Shown here: positions 6,327 through 12,949 of the stretch, piece by piece
Layout: the number at the start of each line of letters is the position of its first letter
How positions within the stretch are numbered: position 1 is the stretch's first letter
Assembly: GCA_038526245.1 (NCBI GenBank)
Contig: JBCBGZ010000077.1
Location: 1-13,233, forward strand
Length of the DNA stretch: 13,233 nt
Direction of reading: 5' to 3'
From: UBA5336 sp038526245
Lineage (GTDB): Bacteria > Pseudomonadota > Alphaproteobacteria > Caulobacterales > Hyphomonadaceae
The notes under the pieces: generated by a model
The model's input: the letters and a program-made list of their open reading frames with translations, nothing else
What the model was told of the DNA's origin: nothing
Databases searched by the model: none
Position numbers and translations under genes: made by a program

Positions 6327-7001
6327 TTATGTGAGAGTTGCGTCAGGTCGAGGGCCGAACACGGACGTCCCCACCCGGACCATCGTCGCGCCGAGCCGGG
6401 CCGCGAGCGCATAATCTCCGCTCATGCCCATGGAGATGTCGGCCAGTCCGTGGCTGCGGGCGAGTTTCGCCAGCAGTGCAAAATGAGGTGCTGCAGGCTC
6501 GTCTGCAGGCGGGATGCACATCAGGCCGCTGATGGTTAGTCCGGCATCTGAGGCCGTGGCGAGCAACGCGGGAAGCTCCGCCGGGACCACCCCCGCCTTC
6601 TGAGGCTCCTCTCCCGTATTGACCTGGACCAGAAGTTTCGGCGTGCGGCCGGTCTTTACAATCGCCTTGGCGAGGGCTGTGACAAGTTTCGGACGGTCAA
6701 CGCTGTGGATCACATCAAACAGTGAGACCGCCGCTTCGGCCTTGTTGGACTGCAGCGCCCCGACCAGATGCAGCTCCAAATCAGGATACATTGACCGTCG
6801 AGGCGCCCAGCGCGCCTCAGCTTCCTGAACCTGGTTCTCGCCAAATGCACGGATGTTCGCGGCAAGCGCTTCCTCAATCCGCGCATCGGATTGGCGTTTC
6901 GAAACCGCGATCAATGTCGGCGGCGGGGACGCCACCTCGGCCAATTCAGCGCATATCGCATCCCGGCGTTGGGCAATTGTCAGTTCGGCGGTATCGGACA
7001 T
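6327..7001 (-). CDS. yggS: YggS-family PLP-homeostasis protein (PLPBP / alanine racemase-like fold)
   Basis: YggS proteins bind pyridoxal 5'-phosphate without known catalytic turnover and keep cellular PLP and amino-acid pools in balance in the cytoplasm. The 224-residue protein has the PLP-binding lysine Lys35 in LIAVSKRQ, then FGENQVQEA (53-61), HLVGALQSNK (78-87, family HxIGxLQxNK), VIHSVDRPKL, VQVNTGEEPQKAG, and the end motif ISMGMSGDYALAA followed by RVGTSVFGPR. Length is typical. I chose the ATG at 7001; a GTG at 7046 in frame would overlap the divergent gene and lacks a ribosome site. The ATG itself has only a weak site. Its start codon is 3 bases from the ThiE-like start codon on the other strand, so its promoter must lie inside that gene. 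Identification is firm. Confidence 0.95.
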   Translation of the reverse strand: MSDTAELTIAQRRDAICAELAEVASPPPTLIAVSKRQSDARIEEALAANIRAFGENQVQEAEARWAPRRSMYPDLELHLVGALQSNKAEAAVSLFDVIHSVDRPKLVTALAKAIVKTGRTPKLLVQVNTGEEPQKAGVVPAELPALLATASDAGLTISGLMCIPPADEPAAPHFALLAKLARSHGLADISMGMSGDYALAARLGATMVRVGTSVFGPRPDATLT

Positions 7002-7004
7002 GGC

Positions 7005-7616
7005 ATGGATGTAACGCCCGGCTCCCACAGCACAAGACGCCTGCACGTGGCGGCGCGGGATGCTGCGTTGAATCTGCCACCAGAGCTTCCGCCCGTGCTG
7101 GTGTTCACCGACCCTGTCCGTTCAGCACCGCCTCTCGTCCTCGCGCAACATATTCCGCCGGGGTGGGGACTGGTTTTCAGGCACTTCGGCGCGCCTGACA
7201 GGGTTCAAATCGCCACTCAGATCGCAGAACTGGCCCGTATTCGGCGGTTCGCACTTCTCATCGGTGCCGATCCTGATCTCGCATGGCGGGTGAAGTCCGA
7301 CGGCGTTCACTGGCCTGAAGCTAAGCGGCGCGAAGCGGTCCGCTCTGCGGGGTCATTTCGACTAAACACGATGAGTGCCCACCGGCCCAGCGCGGTCCTG
7401 GGGCCGCAACCGCCCGGGATTGATGCGCGTATCCTGTCGACCGTATTCCCATCCGCCAGTCCGAGCGCCGGCCCCGCCATCGGCGCCACACGTTTTCGGG
7501 CGCTCGCCATCCGAGCCCGCATTCCCATTTACGGGTTAGGTGGCGTCAATCCGACGACAGCCGGATCCATGTCGAATTTTGGAGGATTGGCTGGCGTGGG
7601 CCAGCTTACGGACTAG
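7005..7616 (+). CDS. ThiE/TenI-like protein (annotated type: thiamine phosphate synthase), divergent
   Basis: This 203-residue protein has a TIM-barrel pattern of the TMP-synthase/TenI family: LPPVLVFTDPVR (28-39), VFRHFGAPDR (57-66), LLIGADPDLA (84-93), SDGVHWPE (98-105), a SAH (124-126), STVFPSASPSAG (145-156) and IPIYGLGGVNP (173-183). Several residues needed by classical ThiE are changed: the (Q)xRxK motif is VFRHFG, so the Lys is lost; the ND pair is GA; yet the following DGVH is kept. It may be a variant TMP synthase or a regulator-like relative, so I give no gene symbol. The ATG at 7005 gives a sensible N-terminus but no strong ribosome site, and the GTG at 7047 is an alternative. It diverges from yggS with 3 bases between start codons, and its stop overlaps the convergent NtrZ-like stop by 4 bases (CTAG). 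No other thiamine gene is in the window. Confidence 0.75.
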   Translation: MDVTPGSHSTRRLHVAARDAALNLPPELPPVLVFTDPVRSAPPLVLAQHIPPGWGLVFRHFGAPDRVQIATQIAELARIRRFALLIGADPDLAWRVKSDGVHWPEAKRREAVRSAGSFRLNTMSAHRPSAVLGPQPPGIDARILSTVFPSASPSAGPAIGATRFRALAIRARIPIYGLGGVNPTTAGSMSNFGGLAGVGQLTD

Positions 7617-8074
7617 AACTTGAAAGCAGAGCGCAGTCGAACGCCGGTCTCAACATCCTGTCCAGTCCAGTCGGTTCTGTCTTCGAGCTCATCGGCTCCG
7701 ACGCTGACATCACCGCCGACAGAAAAGCGAGGTGTGATCTGGAACGTTGCACCAGCGGACATTTCTTCGCGCGGCAGCACCGAATCATCGGGGCGTGTAG
7801 TCAGGTCAATCGAGAACCGCCAGCGGTTGCCCTCATTGAAGTTGAAGCTGAACTCTTCTGACGGGCCCGCCTGAATGGCTGGATTGGTTTCCAGACCAGC
7901 GGGCGGGGCAGCGATCGTGAACTGTCGATACCAGTCCGGCTCAGCTGCCGCTGTTTCGGACGGCGTCGGCGCTTCAATTGACATGGGGTCACGATCCACG
8001 GCTTCGCTCTGGGCCATCGCGGGAAGCGCGAAAGCCGTCGAGGCAAGCAGCGATGTGAAGACCGAGAAGCGCAC
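7613..8074 (-). CDS. NtrZ-like periplasmic protein (candidate regulator of the NtrY kinase)
   Basis: This 153-residue exported protein starts at a GTG at 8074 with AGGGG about 8 bases upstream. It has a Sec signal peptide (MRFSVFTSLLASTAFALPAM, cut after AMA|Q). The mature N-terminus is acidic and Pro-rich (MSIEAPTPSETAAAEPDW). The C-terminal half is beta-rich: RWRFSIDLTTRPDD, EMSAGATFQITPRFSVGGDV and VRLRSAFKF at the end. This pattern of a beta pair followed by ITPR, GG and a terminal FKF matches what I recall of the NtrZ family of Caulobacterales. There NtrZ is a periplasmic protein that restrains NtrY phosphatase activity on NtrX. The match is from memory, so the family call is moderate; a small outer-membrane barrel fragment is the alternative. 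No ntrY or ntrX is in the window. A CtrA-box promoter precedes it. Confidence 0.6.
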   Translation of the reverse strand: MRFSVFTSLLASTAFALPAMAQSEAVDRDPMSIEAPTPSETAAAEPDWYRQFTIAAPPAGLETNPAIQAGPSEEFSFNFNEGNRWRFSIDLTTRPDDSVLPREEMSAGATFQITPRFSVGGDVSVGADELEDRTDWTGQDVETGVRLRSAFKF

Positions 8075-8099
8075 GGATATCCCCTACTGAGCTGCCTCG

Positions 8100-8134
8100 A
8101 AGATAACCATTCTTCGCGTTAAGAGAAGATTAAC
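8100..8134 (-). promoter_or_regulatory. CtrA box overlapping the -35 of the NtrZ-like gene promoter
   Basis: The plus strand has TTAA-GAGAAGA-TTAAC at 8119-8134, an exact match to the full CtrA consensus TTAA-N7-TTAAC. Read on the minus strand, a -10-like TATCTT lies at 8105-8100 and its 17-base spacer puts the -35 position (CTTCTC, 8128-8123) inside the box. This is the layout of CtrA-activated promoters in Caulobacter. Transcription would start near 8093, about 19 bases before the GTG at 8074. A second partial half-site, ATAACCAT (8103-8110; consensus TTAACCAT with one change), lies in the -10 region. The motif match is seen; regulation by CtrA is inferred. Confidence 0.65.
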
Positions 8135-8147
8135 ATTCCGAAATCAC

Positions 8148-9344
8148 TCAATTTTTAAATGCGAGTGTGATTTCAACAACAAAGCCGTCAGATTCGGCGT
8201 TTCGCGCCCCAATTGATTGGGAATTCGGCAGCAAAGGCGTCACGTCACGGTCTTGCCAGGACACTGCGAGCGTAAAGCCATCATTAATTTCCCGCGCCAG
8301 GGACAGCGAAATGCCCTCGCTGTCTGCGCCTATCGAATCAATCTCAGAAGCGCCGTAAACAACTGAAGCCCGCCAGTCCCCGCGCTCATATCCGAGACCG
8401 GCGCTCCAGGCGGTGTAATCTCCCCCAGCCACCAAACCCTCATCGGCCGACAACCAGTTCACCCCAAATCTGTAAGTGTCCTGCCATTCGACTTCTCCGC
8501 CAACGGCAAAGACATCCAGCGAGTCGTCAAACAGCCCCTCAAAGCCCGCTGGCGCATCCAACTCCGCGGTGCTGTAAGACAGTCCGCCGCGCAGGCGCAC
8601 ACCACTTTCTCGCAACCGGCGTGAAGCGTTCAGGCCGATCTCAACTGCGTTTTCCAGTTCGGCGCGGGGTGGATTGGCGGCCCCTGTTGCATCTCGGTCC
8701 AGTCCCCGGACATCGGCACGCGGCGTGTAGGAAACGCCCGCGCGCACGCCGAGGATGCGCGGGGTGACATAGCTTGCCTTGGTGGACGGCCCGGTCAGGT
8801 TGGCACGCGTATCAATGGCGCCAATGCCGGAGACATCGAGATAGGGATCCACGAGGCGTCCGCGACTAAGCGCGCTGACATCCCCTTCATGGAACCGGGC
8901 TGCAATTCCTGTATCCCGGCCGAGGCTGAACTCGCCATAGCCCGTCTCGACGAAAAGATAGGCGGTTTCCAGCGAGCCGCGTGGCCCGGTATCGCTTCCA
9001 ACAGGTCCCAAAGAGAGGCGCGAAAAGCCGCCTGCGACCCCTTGGGTGTCCGCGCCCAGAACGTTTCCGGCACCGCCTGGCCGGTCCCTGTGATCTCGGC
9101 TTGCGCGGAAAACGGCGCGGCCTCCAAGGGTCCACCCCGATTGGAGTGTGCGTTCCCCCGAGAGGCCAAGACCGATCTCATAGAGGGCGTTCTCCCGTTC
9201 AACGTCGCCGCTGCTCGAGCCGCCCGGTGCAACAATGACTGCCAATTCCGCCTCCTGGGAAACTTCCCAGGGGCTGTCGCTCGATTGGGCAAGGGCTGGT
9301 GCGGAGGCGGCCAGCACCGCAATTGTCACTAAAACTCTACGCAT
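8148..9344 (-). CDS. Outer-membrane porin, gram-negative porin superfamily
   Basis: This 398-residue protein starts at the ATG at 9344 with GGGAG 8 bases upstream; in-frame ATGs at 9365 and 9383 would bury the signal peptide. The signal is MRRVLVTIAVLAASAPALA, cut before QSSD. The rest alternates polar and hydrophobic residues in beta-strand fashion with many Gly and aromatic residues. It has the porin signature LFVETGYGEFSLGRDTG (about 130-146), followed by a loop DVSALSRGRL that resembles the constriction loop. Later strands include RFGVNWLSADEGL, YTAWSAGLGYERGDWRA and FTLAVSWQDRD. It ends VEITLAFKN, so the usual terminal Phe is third from the end. It is likely a passive diffusion channel for small solutes; the substrate cannot be read. 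It is transcribed away from the DUF3576 operon from a shared 114-base region. Confidence 0.85.
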   Translation of the reverse strand: MRRVLVTIAVLAASAPALAQSSDSPWEVSQEAELAVIVAPGGSSSGDVERENALYEIGLGLSGERTLQSGWTLGGRAVFRASRDHRDRPGGAGNVLGADTQGVAGGFSRLSLGPVGSDTGPRGSLETAYLFVETGYGEFSLGRDTGIAARFHEGDVSALSRGRLVDPYLDVSGIGAIDTRANLTGPSTKASYVTPRILGVRAGVSYTPRADVRGLDRDATGAANPPRAELENAVEIGLNASRRLRESGVRLRGGLSYSTAELDAPAGFEGLFDDSLDVFAVGGEVEWQDTYRFGVNWLSADEGLVAGGDYTAWSAGLGYERGDWRASVVYGASEIDSIGADSEGISLSLAREINDGFTLAVSWQDRDVTPLLPNSQSIGARNAESDGFVVEITLAFKN

Positions 9345-9412
9345 TGCATCTGCTCCCGAAGGCATTGTCGCACTGTTTGGCACCTGGCCACTGGTCCGCT
9401 CCTGAGGGCCTT

Positions 9413-9437
9413 GTTATAGAGCGGCTTGTCAACAAGC
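9413..9437 (-). promoter_or_regulatory. Porin promoter with an adjacent dyad (possible operator)
   Basis: On the minus strand TATAAC (9418-9413) is a good -10, giving a start near 9405 and a leader of about 60 bases before the porin ATG at 9344. No good -35 lies at 17 bases. Instead the dyad GCTTGT-CA-ACAAGC (9424-9437) covers the region from about -19 to -32, and a TTGACA hexamer sits inside it but only 8 bases from the -10. This looks like a regulator-dependent promoter with an operator at the spacer and -35. On the plus strand the same dyad lies 22 bases before the DUF3576 lipoprotein start, so one regulator could act on both directions. Confidence 0.35.
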
Positions 9438-9458
9438 GGTTTCCCCGAAGGTGTATTG

Positions 9459-9881
9459 ATGCAAATGCGTTCTCTTTTTGCGGGCCTGGCAGGCCTCACC
9501 CTGCTGGCAGGGTGCAATTCGGGCGGCAATGCCGACCGCCAGCTCGTTGAAGAGGTGTCTGGCGGCGTGAACCCGTATCTGTGGCGCGCATCCCTCGACA
9601 CGCTGGAAGATCTGCCACTCGCAGGACAGCCGGACCCCATTGGCGGCGTCATTGTGTATGACTGGATGTCCTTCCCGGATGTGCCCGATGAGCGTCTCAA
9701 GGCCACCGTTTTCATTCTGGACACGCGCCTACGCGCCGATGGCGTAAAAGTATCCGTGTTCAGACAGACCAATGAAAACGGAACCTGGACCGACGCGGAA
9801 GTGGACCCCGCAACCGCGATCCAGCTGGAAAACCGCATTCTTGAACGTGCCCGGCGTTTGAAAGTGGCCGAAGTCGGGTAA
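9459..9881 (+). CDS. DUF3576 family lipoprotein
   Basis: This 140-residue lipoprotein starts at the ATG at 9459, with AAGG 7 bases upstream. The frame is open back to 9426, but starting there would add 11 polar residues ahead of the signal. The signal is MQMRSLFAGLAGLTLLAGC, lipobox LAGC, Cys19. The mature domain shows the family pattern NPYLWRASLDTLEDLPL (38-54), GGVIVYDWMSFP (62-73) and DERLKATVFILDTRLRADGV (78-97), then SVFRQ. It is a small soluble domain, probably at the inner face of the outer membrane. It stands 33 bases before leuS on the same strand and is followed by lptE, an order I recall as recurrent in alphaproteobacteria. The function is unknown; neighbours suggest outer-membrane or LPS assembly, which is inference. 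Confidence 0.85.
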   Translation: MQMRSLFAGLAGLTLLAGCNSGGNADRQLVEEVSGGVNPYLWRASLDTLEDLPLAGQPDPIGGVIVYDWMSFPDVPDERLKATVFILDTRLRADGVKVSVFRQTNENGTWTDAEVDPATAIQLENRILERARRLKVAEVG

Positions 9882-9914
9882 TCTTCCCAACGGAACAAAA
9901 TTCAGGAGGGGGCC

Positions 9915-12467
9915 ATGGCCTCTCGATATGATCCGCAGGGCGCGGAGCCAAAATGGCGTGCGGCCTGGGAAGCCGGGGACGTTTATCGGGCCAAGTCGCC
10001 CAGCGAGGCAGGGGACGCGCCCAAAGCCTACGTCCTCGAAATGTTCCCCTATCCCTCCGGGCGCCTGCACATGGGCCATGTGCGCAATTATGCGATGGGC
10101 GATGTCGTGGCGCGCTACAAACGCGCCAAGGGATACAATGTGCTCCACCCGATGGGCTGGGACGCGTTTGGAATGCCGGCCGAGAATGCGGCCATGAAGC
10201 AGGGCGTCCACCCTGGTGAGTGGACCTACAAGAACATTGCCGACATGCGCGCCCAGTTCATGAAACTTGGGCTCTCATTGGATTGGAGCCGGGAATTCGC
10301 GACCTGCGATCCAGAATACTACGGCGCTCAGCAGGAGATTTTCCTGAAGCTGTATGAGGCGGGCCTCATCTATCGCAAGGCCTCAAAGGTCAATTGGGAC
10401 CCCGTCGACCAGACGGTGCTCGCCAATGAGCAGGTCATCGACGGCAAAGGATGGCGCAGCGGTGCCCCGGTAGAGCAGCGCGAGCTGACCCAATGGTTCT
10501 TCAAGATTACCGACTATGCCGAGGACCTGATCGCAGGCCTTGAGACGCTTGAGCGTTGGCCGGACAAGGTCCGCACCATGCAGGCCAACTGGATCGGCCG
10601 GTCTGAAGGCTTGCAGATGCGGTTTGAGTGGTCTGGCGATACACCGGACGGCTTTGACGATGGCGTGGAGATTTTCACGACCCGGCCGGACACGCTGTTT
10701 GGCGCGAGCTTTATCGCATTGTCACCGGACCATCCGCTGACGCTGCAGCTCGCCGAATACAATGAAGCGCTTCAGGCTTTCCGCGCTGAGTGCGCAAAAG
10801 TTGGCACATCGGAAGAGGCGATCGAGAAAGCCGAGAAGATCGGATTCAACACCGGGCTCTCGGTCAAACATCCCTTTGAAGATCGCGAGCTTCCGGTCTG
10901 GGTGGCGAACTTTGTGCTCATGGGATACGGCACGGGTGCGATCTTCGCCTGCCCCGCCCATGACCAGCGGGACCTGGACTTTGCCCGCAAGTATGACTTG
11001 CCGGTCATACCGGTCGTACTTCCGTCCGGCGAAGACGCTGAGGCGTACGAGATTGGTAAAGACGCGTTTACCGGTCCCGGACAGATCTTCAATTCAGATT
11101 TCCTGAACGGCAAATCAATCGAGGACGCAAAAGCGGCGGCCATCAACACAATCGAATCGTCCGGTCACGGCACACGGACAGTGAATTATCGCCTGCGCGA
11201 TTGGGGCGTTTCACGCCAGCGCTATTGGGGATGTCCCATTCCGGTCGTTCATTGCCCGACGTGCGGAATTGTACCTCTCCCAAAAAGCGAATTGCCCGTA
11301 CGTTTGCCCGAACAGGTTTCATTCGACGTACCGGGAAACCCCCTGGAGCGCGACGAGGCCTGGAAATCGTGCACATGCCCGAAATGCGGCGGTGATGCGA
11401 CGCGTGAAACCGATACGCTCGACACGTTTGTGGACAGTTCCTGGTACTATGCCCGGTTCGCCTCTGAGGAGAATGTTGCAGAGCGCGCCTATTGGCTTCC
11501 CGTCGACCAATATGTCGGCGGCGTGGAGCACGCTGTGCTGCATTTGCTTTATGCCCGCTTCATCGCCCGCGCCATGGGGTCGGTCGGCCTGATGGACGTT
11601 GCAAATGGCGAGCCATTCGCCGGTCTCTTCACGCAAGGCATGGTGACACACGAGACCTATAAGGACCCGGACGGCAATTGGATTAGCCCTGCTGAAGTGA
11701 ATTTCGATGGCAATGCTCCGGTTCACGGGGAAACAGGCGCGCCCATCACGGTCGGACCTATCGAAAAGATGTCGAAGTCCATCCGCAATACGGTCGATCC
11801 CGATGCGATGATCGCCCAGTATGGCGCTGACGTCGCGCGGATGTTTACCTTGTCCGACAGTCCGCCCGAACGCGATGTGGAATGGACCCAGGCCGGCGTG
11901 GATGGGGCAGCCCGCTTTGCCCAGCGCGTCTGGGCAAATTTCGACGCCCTGCCCGAAACCCCGACGCAAGAAGACGCGTCCGGAGACGGCGATTTGCGGC
12001 GAGCCAGCCACAAGGCCGTCGCCGCCGTCGAACAGGCGGTCGACGAGTTCCGGTTCAATTCCGCAGTGGCAACGCTTTATGAGTGGACCAATACGATCAA
12101 AAAAGCGGCCGATACCGCGCCGGAGGCAGAGCGCGTCGAAGCCTGCAGCTTGTTTGCCCGTTGCCTGCAGCTCTTCATGCCGCACCTGGCGGAAGAGTGC
12201 TGGTCACGGCTCGGCCACGACACGTTAATCGTGCATGCCCCCTGGCCAAAAACGAACCCGGCACTCCTGAAAGACGATCTCGTCACCCTGCCCGTACAAG
12301 TGAACGGCAAGCGCCGCTCGGAAGTTCAGGTCGCGGCGGACGCTGCGCCGAAAGACGTCGAAGCCATCGCACTGGCCGACCCGAACGTGACAGCCCACAC
12401 CGATGGCAAGACCATCAAGAAAGTGATTGTGGTGCCCGGCCGGATCGTGAATATCGTGGTGGCATGA
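9915..12467 (+). CDS. leuS: Leucyl-tRNA synthetase
   Basis: LeuRS charges tRNA-Leu with leucine in the cytoplasm and hydrolyses mischarged tRNA. The 850-residue protein is of normal length and complete. Class I signature HMGH is at 52-55 (PYPSGRLHMGHVRNY), and KMSKS is at 618-622. The CP1 editing domain has the Thr-rich TTRPDTLFG (255-263) and the conserved Asp350 in CPAHDQRD. A zinc-knuckle insertion has two CPxC pairs, Cys447/Cys450 (HCPTCG) and Cys488/Cys491 (CPKCGG), so the zinc site is intact. DSSWYYARF follows, then the anticodon-binding helical domain and the C-terminal domain (QVNGKRRSEV...VPGRIVNIVVA). The start has AGGAGG upstream. It follows the DUF3576 gene by 33 bases and overlaps lptE (ATGA). 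Editing appears intact. Identification is firm. Confidence 0.99.
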   Translation: MASRYDPQGAEPKWRAAWEAGDVYRAKSPSEAGDAPKAYVLEMFPYPSGRLHMGHVRNYAMGDVVARYKRAKGYNVLHPMGWDAFGMPAENAAMKQGVHPGEWTYKNIADMRAQFMKLGLSLDWSREFATCDPEYYGAQQEIFLKLYEAGLIYRKASKVNWDPVDQTVLANEQVIDGKGWRSGAPVEQRELTQWFFKITDYAEDLIAGLETLERWPDKVRTMQANWIGRSEGLQMRFEWSGDTPDGFDDGVEIFTTRPDTLFGASFIALSPDHPLTLQLAEYNEALQAFRAECAKVGTSEEAIEKAEKIGFNTGLSVKHPFEDRELPVWVANFVLMGYGTGAIFACPAHDQRDLDFARKYDLPVIPVVLPSGEDAEAYEIGKDAFTGPGQIFNSDFLNGKSIEDAKAAAINTIESSGHGTRTVNYRLRDWGVSRQRYWGCPIPVVHCPTCGIVPLPKSELPVRLPEQVSFDVPGNPLERDEAWKSCTCPKCGGDATRETDTLDTFVDSSWYYARFASEENVAERAYWLPVDQYVGGVEHAVLHLLYARFIARAMGSVGLMDVANGEPFAGLFTQGMVTHETYKDPDGNWISPAEVNFDGNAPVHGETGAPITVGPIEKMSKSIRNTVDPDAMIAQYGADVARMFTLSDSPPERDVEWTQAGVDGAARFAQRVWANFDALPETPTQEDASGDGDLRRASHKAVAAVEQAVDEFRFNSAVATLYEWTNTIKKAADTAPEAERVEACSLFARCLQLFMPHLAEECWSRLGHDTLIVHAPWPKTNPALLKDDLVTLPVQVNGKRRSEVQVAADAAPKDVEAIALADPNVTAHTDGKTIKKVIVVPGRIVNIVVA

Positions 12468-12949
12468 TGAAATCTCTCTCCGCAGCCGTCTTTGTAAGCC
12501 TCGCAAGCGCTATGGCGTCAGGATGTGGCTTTCAACCTGTCTACAGCCCGTCGGCCAGTTCCAGCGCGAGCCCGCTGCAAATCGACCAGATTGACGGGCG
12601 AGCCGGCCATGAATTGCGCAGGGCCCTTCTCCAGGAAACCGCAAACGGCCTGCCCGGAGCGGCCCAAGGCGGACGGTTAACCGTACAATTGTCTGAACAG
12701 CTGATCCGCACAGGCTTTGAGAGCGACGGAACAACCCGGCGGGCGCTGCTGCGCATGAAAGCGGACTATGTGATCGACACGGGAGATAATGCGCTGTCGG
12801 GAAGCGAGACTGCAGAGATATCCACGAACGTGCCCAGCGAGATCTTTCAGGACATCACCAACCAAAACGAAGCGCGCCGGTCCGCAGCGCATGAGTTGGC
12901 ACGCAAGATTACAAACAGGCTGATCGTGGACCTGACCGAAACGCCATGA
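12464..12949 (+). CDS. lptE: LPS-assembly lipoprotein LptE
   Basis: LptE is the outer-membrane lipoprotein that plugs and stabilises the LptD barrel in LPS export. The 161-residue protein begins MMKSLSAAVFVSLASAMASG with lipobox ASGC (Cys21) and the family N-terminus CGFQPVYS. The body is a short alpha/beta sandwich with ELRRALLQETANGL, RLTVQLSEQL, ADYVIDTGDNALSGSE and a final helix RRSAAHELARKITNRLIVDL. Length is normal. The ATG at 12464 overlaps the leuS stop (ATGA); the second Met at 12467 is an alternative. The ribosome site is weak, so coupled translation from leuS is likely. It overlaps holA by 4 bases. The position between leuS and holA is itself diagnostic in proteobacteria. Confidence 0.93.
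   Translation: MMKSLSAAVFVSLASAMASGCGFQPVYSPSASSSASPLQIDQIDGRAGHELRRALLQETANGLPGAAQGGRLTVQLSEQLIRTGFESDGTTRRALLRMKADYVIDTGDNALSGSETAEISTNVPSEIFQDITNQNEARRSAAHELARKITNRLIVDLTETP

Noticed and set aside
5129..6334. Plus-strand open frame (401 codons) opposite the response regulator
   Set aside because: Antisense of an intact response regulator with all family residues; no ribosome site or domain.
11319..12185. Minus-strand open frame (288 codons) inside leuS
   Set aside because: leuS is complete on the plus strand; this frame has no recognisable domain.
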